6,518 bases of DNA from the NCBI GenBank assembly GCA_947311815.1, contig CAMZMA010000273.1:1-6518 (forward strand). The letters run 5' to 3'. The stretch comes from an uncultured Flavobacteriaceae bacterium (GTDB lineage: Bacteria > Bacteroidota > Bacteroidia > Flavobacteriales > Flavobacteriaceae). The position numbers and the translations under genes were made by a program. The stretch's first letter is position 1, and the number at the start of each line of letters is the position of its first letter. This document shows, one piece after another, positions 1 through 5,576 of this stretch. The notes beneath the pieces were generated by a model. That model saw only the letters and a list, made by a program, of their open reading frames with translations, was not told the DNA's origin and did no database searches.

Positions 1-134
1 ATGGAAAAATTATTGTTTAACCAAACTGTCGCGTTTATGAGTTGAATTCAGCGTGTTTTTATTTGTAAACAAAAAATACATCTTATCTCAATCGAAATCT
101 GTAACACTTTATTATTACGACTTTTAAAACATCA

Positions 135-165
135 CAAAAATACGAACACTCTTTTTACCTACCAA
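135..165 (-). promoter_or_regulatory. Possible Bacteroidota-type promoter reading leftward
   Basis: On the minus strand, TATTTTTG at 142-135 matches the TAnnTTTG -7 consensus. A TTG at 165-163 lies 20 bp upstream, a plausible -33 spacing. A gene it served would have to begin left of base 1, more than 130 bases downstream, which weakens the call. In DNA this AT-rich such matches also arise by chance. Confidence 0.25.
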
Positions 166-225
166 GTTTTAGATTTAATATCACAAGAAAAAAAATCCTA
201 TTTTATCTTGCCTTTTTTTATGCTA

Positions 226-239
226 AAATTCGTGAATTT
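226..239. repeat. Short perfect inverted repeat
   Basis: AAATTC (226-231) and GAATTT (234-239) are perfect inverted arms around the two-base spacer GT. It could be a small operator for a gene left of the window or a chance AT-rich dyad. No second copy was seen in the window. Confidence 0.3.
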
Positions 240-401
240 AAGACAACTAAAACGGCAAAATAAAAGAGTTAATTTACTGATAAATTAATTACTGTCTACT
301 AAAAAACATAACATTAGAATATTTGAAAAAAATATTATGAATTATCGGGAATATGAATTTAAATTAGAAGAAATTAGTGTTTTGACCCCTATAAAACAAC
401 C

Positions 402-1295
402 CTAATTTGTCACTTCTCTAAACAGATCCTCTAAAGCTTGATTTTTGGTATTTAATCCTAAAATTTTTAATCCGTTTTCTTGTGCAAAATCAAATACGGT
501 GGCACGCATATCATCCGAAGTAGAAAAAGTAAGCATCCAAGTAGTATCGTAATTGTTTTTATAGGATGCTAAATTGGGCAATCGTTTTATAAATTGCTCT
601 TCAATTTTATAATCAAACGTTACTTCTATTATTTGTTGATTGGATTTTTGTAAGTCTTTAATTGGTTTGTCAACCAGTAATTTTCCCTTTTTTATGATGA
701 TGACTCTATCGCATACAGCCTCTACTTCTTGCATAATATGTGTAGAAAAAAGCACCGTTTTATCACTGCCTAATTCTTTAATTAATGCTCTTATTTCTAT
801 CAATTGATTTGGGTCTAATCCTGTAGTGGGTTCATCTAAAATTAGCACTTTAGGATTGTGTAAAATTGCCGCCGCTAACCCAACACGTTGCTGATATCCT
901 TTAGATAATTGATGTATTTTTTTATGCGCTTCTTGCGTTAATCCTACACGATCAATTACGTTATTAATTTTTAGCTTATCAACCCTATAAATACGTGCGT
1001 TAAACTGCAAATATTCTTTTACATACATATCTTTATACATCGGATTGTGTTCTGGTAAATACCCTACATTTTGTTGTGCTTCAATCGGATTGGTAAGTAC
1101 ATTTATTCCATTTACAAAAACCGTTCCTTCAGTAGGTTTTATAAAACCTGTTAAGATTTTCATCATGGTAGATTTACCTGCGCCATTAGGTCCTAAAAAA
1201 CCGATTATTTGTCCTTTTTCTACTGAAAAAGAAACCGTATTTAACGCTTTTTGAGTACCATAAACTTTACTGATGGATGAAACTTCTATAGACAT
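402..1295 (-). CDS. gldA: GldA, gliding-motility ABC transporter ATP-binding protein
   Basis: This 297-residue protein is a cytoplasmic ABC ATPase of the ABC-2 exporter type. It has Walker A GPNGAGKST (35-43), signature LSKGYQQR (130-137), Walker B VLILDEP (150-156), D-loop GLD (159-161) and switch His186. At the Q-loop position the sequence is YLPEHNP (80-86), with glutamate in place of the usual glutamine. A roughly 90-residue C-terminal extension follows the nucleotide-binding domain. Length and motifs fit flavobacterial GldA, which in Flavobacterium johnsoniae works with the GldF and GldG membrane proteins in gliding and is encoded apart from gldFG. No permease gene is visible here, in keeping with that. 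The start at 1295 gives a normal MSIEV N-terminus and lies 19 bases after a -7 box. A generic ABC-2 ATPase is the alternative; GldA is the better name. The presence of gldA does not by itself prove that the organism glides. Confidence 0.88.
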   Translation of the reverse strand: MSIEVSSISKVYGTQKALNTVSFSVEKGQIIGFLGPNGAGKSTMMKILTGFIKPTEGTVFVNGINVLTNPIEAQQNVGYLPEHNPMYKDMYVKEYLQFNARIYRVDKLKINNVIDRVGLTQEAHKKIHQLSKGYQQRVGLAAAILHNPKVLILDEPTTGLDPNQLIEIRALIKELGSDKTVLFSTHIMQEVEAVCDRVIIIKKGKLLVDKPIKDLQKSNQQIIEVTFDYKIEEQFIKRLPNLASYKNNYDTTWMLTFSTSDDMRATVFDFAQENGLKILGLNTKNQALEDLFREVTN

Positions 1296-1314
1296 ATATG
1301 AGTTTTAATCTTTA

Positions 1315-1322
1315 CAAAAATA
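1315..1322 (-). promoter_or_regulatory. -7 promoter element of gldA
   Basis: On the minus strand 1322-1315 reads TATTTTTG, a perfect TAnnTTTG match, with 19 bases between it and the gldA ATG. No clear TTG -33 element is seen at the expected distance, where the sequence reads TTCGTT. The transcript leader would be about 12-15 nt, with no Shine-Dalgarno sequence, as is usual in Bacteroidota. Confidence 0.5.
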
Positions 1323-1357
1323 CTTGATTTTTCTTTTAATAACGAACGAAATGCTTG

Positions 1358-1376
1358 TTTAGTTTTACAAACTAAA
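1358..1376. repeat. Inverted repeat in the gldA/thioredoxin divergent region (possible operator)
   Basis: TTTAGTTT (1358-1365) and AAACTAAA (1369-1376) are perfect 8-bp inverted arms around TAC. The dyad lies between the two divergent -7 boxes. Its right arm ends 19 bases before the thioredoxin -7 box, where a -33 element should be, and no TTG is present there. The position suits a regulator that controls the thioredoxin gene or both genes. This is inferred from position and symmetry only. Confidence 0.4.
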
Positions 1377-1395
1377 AACATCCATTTATTTTTTG

Positions 1396-1403
1396 TAATT
1401 TTG
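1396..1403 (+). promoter_or_regulatory. -7 promoter element of the thioredoxin-family gene
   Basis: TAATTTTG is a perfect TAnnTTTG match with 25 bases between it and the ATG at 1429. No TTG is seen at -33; the right arm of the inverted repeat occupies that position, so activation or repression at the dyad is conceivable. Confidence 0.5.
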
Positions 1404-1428
1404 GCATACCATTTGCGTCTATACTACT

Positions 1429-1944
1429 ATGAAAAAAATAATTTTACTTTCGGCTTTCTTACTCGTATCAATTACAGTAAAAGCACAAAAAATACATTGG
1501 CTATCGTTTGAAAAGGCGATTGAAATGAGTACAAAAAATCCAAAACCTATTTTAATTGATGTGTATACAGATTGGTGCGGTTGGTGTAAAAAATTAGATA
1601 AAAACACCTATGCAAATCCTGTTATAGCGTCTTATGTAAACAAGCATTTTTACGCTGTAAAATTAGATGGAGAGGGCAAAAAAGACATTACTTTTAACGG
1701 ACATACGTTTAAATTTCAACAACAAGGACGCTCTAAATTTCATGAATTAGCAGCTGCTTTAATGGAAGGTAAACTGAGTTATCCTACCACTATTTTTATG
1801 AATAAAAATCAAAAAATTATTCAAAAAATTCCTGGATATTTATCAAAAGAGCGCATGGAAAAAATCTTAGCTTTTTTTAATAATGAAACCTATAAAAAAG
1901 CCAATTGGAAGGTTTTTGAAAAAGATTTTAAGAGCAAACTATAA
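1429..1944 (+). CDS. Secreted thioredoxin-family protein with CGWC active site
   Basis: This 171-residue protein is a predicted periplasmic thiol-disulfide oxidoreductase. Residues 1-19 form a classical signal peptide (MKK, a hydrophobic core, then VKA before Gln20), with no lipobox. The thioredoxin fold starts near 38 with PILIDVYTDWCGWCKK. The redox pair is Cys50 and Cys53, and the cis-proline motif is YPT (118-120) with Pro119. The fold ends in a helix near 150, followed by a lysine-rich tail. The WCGWCKKLD context is that of the Thioredoxin_7 / DsbD-gamma-like group rather than cytoplasmic TrxA, and the insert at about 80-104 between active site and cis-proline also fits that group. Its partner is unknown: reduction or isomerisation of exported disulfides or cytochrome thiols is possible, but nothing nearby fixes it. 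It is divergent from gldA and convergent with comEC. The signal peptide supports the chosen ATG. Confidence 0.85.
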   Translation: MKKIILLSAFLLVSITVKAQKIHWLSFEKAIEMSTKNPKPILIDVYTDWCGWCKKLDKNTYANPVIASYVNKHFYAVKLDGEGKKDITFNGHTFKFQQQGRSKFHELAAALMEGKLSYPTTIFMNKNQKIIQKIPGYLSKERMEKILAFFNNETYKKANWKVFEKDFKSKL

Positions 1945-1947
1945 AAC

Positions 1948-3969
1948 TTATCGAATAACAATAGCTCCTTTGCTTCCTGTATAATAAAACGGAATTTGAT
2001 TTTCTTTACAGGTCTTTTTCCAACGTAACACATCGCTTTTATAATTAGATCCATCAGCAATTATTTGTATAGGTTTTAATTGATACAACATCCTTTTTAT
2101 ATTTATTTTTGGCGAATGTTGTAGCACAATTATTAGATGTTTTATCTTTATCGGGTAAACACCTAAACTATCAATAATCACAATGTTTTTATGGTTTATC
2201 TGAAAAATATTTGGAATCTTATTTTGAAAAGTAATCACACTTTCTTCGCCAATTTTATAAGCCGTAATTAATTTTTGTTGCTTAATTTTTACCGTATCTA
2301 AATTATGAAATACCTGTAACGTATCTCCTATTCTATTGCCAAGAATGGCTTTTCTGCTTTTATGAAAAACGATAAATTCTCTTTGATGATTTGTGTTGTA
2401 TTTTTCTAAAAAAAGCACCGATTGAAGCAACAAAATACTTCCTAAAAAATACAGTAATTTCTTTGTGTTTTTCTGGATAAAAAATTGATATCCCAAAACA
2501 ATACATCCGTAGAAAACCAACATCAATAGCAATGACATTGAAATTTCTTTGAATAAAAATTGTTCTTGATGCGATACCCAACTCACAAAATGATTCATCA
2601 AATAAATGACAAATCCGTAAATTTTGGCTAAAAAAACGGGTAAAATACCCAAAATAGCTAAAATCATCACTAATATACCGCCAATTAAGATGAACCCTAA
2701 AAATGGAATGACCACTAAATTAGACAAAATAAACAATCCTGGAAATTGATGGAAATAATACAAACTGAGCGGTAAAATTCCGAATTGTGCAGAAACCGAA
2801 ACCGTAAATAATTGCCAAAATTTATCAACAATTTTCCATTTCGGATGGCATAAATCGTACATTTTTGGTTGTACCCAAACGATGCCAAAAACAGCTAAAT
2901 AGCTGAGTTGAAAACCAACATCAAACAAAAACATGGGTTTTACCAATAGTAAAAAAAACATGGAGGTAAGTAGCGAAAACTCTACAAATTGTTTTCGCTG
3001 AAACGATTGCCCAACAGCTACAAACGTAAACATGGTAACTGCTCTTACTACGGATGCCGATAAACCAGCGATAAAGGCAAACATCCATAATAATAAAATA
3101 ATGAAAACGGTTTTTACGATTTTTCCGTTGTTCATTTTCTCGATTGGTTTTAACAACAATGATAAAATGAGCATGATAATTCCGATATGCAAACCAGAAA
3201 CTGCCAAAATATGTATAGCGCCAGCTTTCGAGTAATCGGCAATGAGTTCTTTAGAGATTTCTTGCCGTTGCCCCAACAACAATGCGTTAATCACTGCATA
3301 TTCATCGTGTTTAAACGGATATTTTAATAGTGATTCTTGTATTTTTTTTCTAAATCGATAAGCTATTCCGTTGAAAGAAAAATTTCGTTTCCCTAATTTT
3401 TTAAATTGGGGATTTTCTGTAAATACCTGATGATGTATGCCTTGTTTTGCTAAATAATCTTGATAACTAAATTGATGCGGATTTAATGGCGGAATCATCT
3501 TTTTAAAAAATGGTACTAAAAATAATTGTTCATCTACTTGCAAAAATTGTTGTGTGCTGTCTTTTTTGATGTTTAACAAAACGTGTCCGCTACTTTTTTG
3601 CTGATTTATTTGAGAAACTTCTACTTGATATTTATCGTAATAATTACCCGATTTCAGCACTTTATCTACCGTAAATACCGCTGTAAACTCTTTTTCTAAC
3701 TTGTTTGCATAATAATTTTCGTAATTCCTAGCATCCTGAAAAAAAACAGCAGCAACTCCTATAAAAAAGAAAAAAACATAGGTAGTTAAAGAAAAAAATA
3801 CTCGTTTTTGATACCGATGAAACACGTACAAAATCAATACTAAAAAAAGGAAAAAGAGAAAAAAAGATGAGAAACCAAACTGCCAAAAAGAAGTGTAAAA
3901 TTGAGTAATAATTCCTACAATTAAACAAACAACAAAATGGAACGGAATGTAATTCTGTAACTTTTTCAT
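1948..3969 (-). CDS. comEC: ComEC/Rec2-family DNA-uptake channel protein, with degenerate C-terminal domain
   Basis: This 673-residue polytopic inner-membrane protein belongs to the family that carries single-stranded DNA across the membrane during natural transformation. Residues 1-77 hold three hydrophobic segments. Residues 85-190 are soluble and correspond to the DUF4131/OB-like region. The Competence domain spans about 215-490 and shows LLLGQRQEIS (230-239), the conserved AVSGLHIGII (256-265), a polar SASVVRAVTMF segment (304-314) and a series of membrane helices. Residues 525-673 align in outline with the metallo-beta-lactamase domain of longer ComEC proteins, ending in KP..I..DGSN....W...C....IPF..T...GAI. 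However, the HxHxDH metal motif is absent, and the usual GHHGS is LQHSP (615-619). Nuclease activity is therefore unlikely. The start at 3969 gives MKKLQN before the first membrane helix. A near -7 box (TATTTTTTG, 3993-3985 on the minus strand) has one base too many. The gene may also be read through from fic. Confidence 0.9.
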   Translation of the reverse strand: MKKLQNYIPFHFVVCLIVGIITQFYTSFWQFGFSSFFLFFLFLVLILYVFHRYQKRVFFSLTTYVFFFFIGVAAVFFQDARNYENYYANKLEKEFTAVFTVDKVLKSGNYYDKYQVEVSQINQQKSSGHVLLNIKKDSTQQFLQVDEQLFLVPFFKKMIPPLNPHQFSYQDYLAKQGIHHQVFTENPQFKKLGKRNFSFNGIAYRFRKKIQESLLKYPFKHDEYAVINALLLGQRQEISKELIADYSKAGAIHILAVSGLHIGIIMLILSLLLKPIEKMNNGKIVKTVFIILLLWMFAFIAGLSASVVRAVTMFTFVAVGQSFQRKQFVEFSLLTSMFFLLLVKPMFLFDVGFQLSYLAVFGIVWVQPKMYDLCHPKWKIVDKFWQLFTVSVSAQFGILPLSLYYFHQFPGLFILSNLVVIPFLGFILIGGILVMILAILGILPVFLAKIYGFVIYLMNHFVSWVSHQEQFLFKEISMSLLLMLVFYGCIVLGYQFFIQKNTKKLLYFLGSILLLQSVLFLEKYNTNHQREFIVFHKSRKAILGNRIGDTLQVFHNLDTVKIKQQKLITAYKIGEESVITFQNKIPNIFQINHKNIVIIDSLGVYPIKIKHLIIVLQHSPKINIKRMLYQLKPIQIIADGSNYKSDVLRWKKTCKENQIPFYYTGSKGAIVIR

Positions 3970-4045
3970 AGCGAGTTAAAGTTACAAAAAATATTTTAAT
4001 TACTAAATATCAGACATTTGCATTATAATAATTGCTAAAAACAAT

Positions 4046-4999
4046 TTATATTAACCTGTATTTTGTTTTGTTTTTTTCTCCATTTTTTAAAAATATTTTT
4101 AAATCAACTCCTTTATTTAGGTCTCTGCTTGCGGTTGCAGAAGAAATGTCTTTAAAAACATTCATATAATCTTTTCTTGTAAAATTTTTAAACACCTGTT
4201 CTTTAAAGTAATTAAGTCTATCTAATTGGGTTAATTTTCTGCTTCCAAAGTTCAAAGTATTTTCCAATGAATTATTAATAATCTCTAACATATATTCAAT
4301 AAATATTGTTGATTTTCCTTTATTGTCGCTTTCTGATAGTGCTTTGTAATATTCTTTTTGCGACTTGCTTATTAATGTTTCTAACGGAATAAATTCAAAA
4401 ACAGGATATTCATTTGTAAGAATTAAAGTTTGCCATAATCGTCCCATTCTTCCATTTCCATCTAAAAATGGATGAATAAATTCCATTTCGTAATGAAAAA
4501 CGCAACTTTTTATTAGACTTAATTCGTTTTCATCTTTTAGATATTTAAATAAGTCTTTCATTAAGTACGGAACATTTTGATGTGGTGGTGCGATATGTGC
4601 CACTTTTGTCCCTTTTACAATTCCAACACCTTGTTTTCTATATGTGCCCGAATTTTCGATTAATCCGTTCATCATTGTATTATGTGCTTTTAAAAAATCC
4701 TTTTCTTTATGAAATTTATATTTTTTAAAATGATTATATACTTCTATTGTATTTAGAACTTCTTTAACCTCTTTTTCAGCACCAATTATTCTTTTATTTT
4801 CAATAATTGCGGTTATTTGTTCTTCAGATAACGTGTTTCCTTCAATTTTTAAAGATTTATGAATTGTTTTAATCCTATTTTGTTTTCTCAGTTTAGGTGA
4901 AGGTTTATCTAATCGATTTGCATTAATTTCTCCGATTTTTTCAGAAATCTGAGTTACTAACTTTAATATTTTTGATGTTAATTCGTATGGTGGCTTCAT
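4046..4999 (-). CDS. Fic-domain protein (predicted AMPylator) with C-terminal winged helix
   Basis: Fic enzymes usually transfer AMP from ATP to a hydroxyl side chain of a target protein. From the preferred start (317 residues), the catalytic loop HPFLDGNGRMGR lies at 176-187, with His176, the Asp180 metal ligand and Arg184/Arg187 all present. The N-terminal inhibitory motif SLKIEGN (49-55, Glu53) matches (S/T)xxxE(G/N), so this is a class II, self-inhibited Fic protein that needs no separate antitoxin. The flap with VGIVKGTKVAH is at 125-135. Residues 258-317 resemble a winged helix, with recognition-type helix ISSATASRDL at 285-294. An in-frame ATG at 5011 would add four residues but lies inside the operator, 10 bases after the -7 box; Met at 4999 gives a 22-base gap like the other genes here and the usual MKPPYE N-terminus. 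The target is unknown. The gene sits alone between the peptidase gene and comEC and is probably accessory. Confidence 0.9.
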   Translation of the reverse strand: MKPPYELTSKILKLVTQISEKIGEINANRLDKPSPKLRKQNRIKTIHKSLKIEGNTLSEEQITAIIENKRIIGAEKEVKEVLNTIEVYNHFKKYKFHKEKDFLKAHNTMMNGLIENSGTYRKQGVGIVKGTKVAHIAPPHQNVPYLMKDLFKYLKDENELSLIKSCVFHYEMEFIHPFLDGNGRMGRLWQTLILTNEYPVFEFIPLETLISKSQKEYYKALSESDNKGKSTIFIEYMLEIINNSLENTLNFGSRKLTQLDRLNYFKEQVFKNFTRKDYMNVFKDISSATASRDLNKGVDLKIFLKNGEKNKTKYRLI

Positions 5000-5024
5000 T
5001 GATACTATCATTTGATAGTATCAA
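4999..5024. promoter_or_regulatory. Nested perfect inverted repeat over the fic promoter and start (likely operator)
   Basis: Arms at 4999-5010 and 5013-5024 are perfect 12-bp inverted copies around TT. Each arm contains an 11-mer that is itself palindromic except for its central base: TGATACTATCA (5000-5010) and TGATAGTATCA (5013-5023), with centres 13 bp apart. The element overlaps the last three bases of the -7 box, the expected transcription start and the first base of the fic ATG at 4999. A protein bound here should block fic transcription. The winged helix of Fic itself is the obvious candidate, but this is inference. In the RNA it could also fold as a hairpin just before the start codon. 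Confidence 0.7.
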
Positions 5025-5029
5025 AAGTA
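5022..5029 (-). promoter_or_regulatory. -7 promoter element of fic
   Basis: On the minus strand 5029-5022 reads TACTTTTG, a perfect TAnnTTTG match. No TTG -33 element is evident upstream. Transcription would begin inside the inverted repeat, giving a leader of about 15 nt to the ATG at 4999 but only a few bases to the ATG at 5011. Confidence 0.55.
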
Positions 5030-5099
5030 ACATATTATAATTAAATGAGATATTATTTTGAGTTTTTAAATGAAATCCTACACTAAAAAAATAAAACAG

Positions 5100-5570
5100 C
5101 TACAACACCCTTTTCACTTTTACATACGCACGTTTCCAGTATTTTTCTGATAACGATGACACAATAACACCTCTAGAAGTTGTGGAATGAATGAATTTTA
5201 TCCGTCCGTTTTTAACAGAAGTCACCAAACCAACATGATTGATGCGGTTTTTTCTACTGGTCTTAAAAAAAAGTAAATCGCCACGTTTTACATTACGTAA
5301 AGATACGTTTCTTCCTTTGGTTGCCATCACTCTAGAAACTCTAGGTAAAGCTATATTTTCTTTTCTAAAAGCAATATAAATCAACCCAGAACAATCCATC
5401 CCTCTTTTGGTAGTGCCGCCATATTTATAGCGAGTTCCTTTGTAAGCAACGGCATTTTTTATAATTTTATCAGAAGTTGAATAGCGTTTTTTTAAAGTTG
5501 TGTTTTTTGTTGATGAACAAGATGTCATCAACAAAGAAAAGAGTAAAAAAACAAGGGTGATTTTTTTCAT
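5100..5570 (-). CDS. Lipoprotein NlpC/P60 (C40) family peptidoglycan peptidase
   Basis: This 156-residue protein is a predicted cell-wall cysteine peptidase that cuts stem peptides. Residues 1-17 are a lipoprotein signal (MKK, a leucine/phenylalanine core, then MTSC) with Cys18 as the lipidated residue; Met at -3 is slightly off the consensus. A basic, serine/threonine-rich linker follows, and the NlpC/P60 domain covers about 34-156. It shows YKYGG (48-52), the nucleophile in MDCSGL with Cys60, NHVGLV with His112, and IHST with His128 as the third catalytic residue. The triad is complete, and the length fits the minimal single-domain form without SH3 or LysM modules. The protein is strongly basic. 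The start lies 6 bases after the lpxB stop, so it is almost certainly cotranscribed with lpxB. No hairpin terminator is seen after its TAG stop, so read-through into fic and comEC is possible. Confidence 0.9.
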   Translation of the reverse strand: MKKITLVFLLFSLLMTSCSSTKNTTLKKRYSTSDKIIKNAVAYKGTRYKYGGTTKRGMDCSGLIYIAFRKENIALPRVSRVMATKGRNVSLRNVKRGDLLFFKTSRKNRINHVGLVTSVKNGRIKFIHSTTSRGVIVSSLSEKYWKRAYVKVKRVL

Positions 5571-5576
5571 TCTAGG

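Larger units (their letters stand above)
1..401. other. AT-rich intergenic region without a convincing gene
   Basis: No frame on either strand gives a credible protein; the ATG at base 1 opens only a 14-codon frame that stops at TGA. No tRNA- or rRNA-like sequence is seen. The stretch does hold a possible leftward promoter (135-165), a short perfect inverted repeat (226-239), and two AT-only potential hairpins (269-276 with 281-288, and 318-324 with 330-336). The hairpins lie downstream of gldA but lack a GC-rich stem and a directly following T run, so they are not called as terminators. The region is probably the gldA 3' flank plus the 5' flank of a leftward gene outside the window. Confidence 0.6.

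Noticed and set aside
269..336. Two AT-only hairpins as a gldA terminator
   Set aside because: The stems of 8 and 7 bp contain no GC pairs and are not followed directly by a T run on the minus strand; such dyads are common by chance in this composition.
1045..1254. Plus-strand open frame of 69 codons
   Set aside because: It lies opposite the Walker A to Q-loop coding part of gldA, has no recognisable domain, and is best explained as an antisense shadow.
1419..1607. Minus-strand open frame over the thioredoxin 5' end
   Set aside because: It is antisense to the well-supported signal peptide and CGWC coding sequence, with no family resemblance.
2360..2581. Minus-strand 73-codon frame inside comEC
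   Set aside because: It overlaps intact comEC in another frame; comEC itself is unbroken, so there is no frameshift to explain it.
3032..3235. Plus-strand 67-codon frame inside comEC
   Set aside because: It lies antisense to the conserved SGLH core of comEC, with no promoter or domain.
3728..3928. Minus-strand 66-codon frame at the 5' part of comEC
   Set aside because: It is a phenylalanine-rich out-of-frame reading of comEC membrane segments.
3985..3993. TATTTTTTG (minus strand) as the comEC -7 box
   Set aside because: It has one base more than TAnnTTTG and no TTG at -33. It may still work, but is too weak to list as a feature.
4030..4046. AATTG/CAATT hairpin at the fic stop as a terminator
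   Set aside because: It is only a 5-bp stem with a 7-base loop overlapping the stop codon, too weak to act as an intrinsic terminator.
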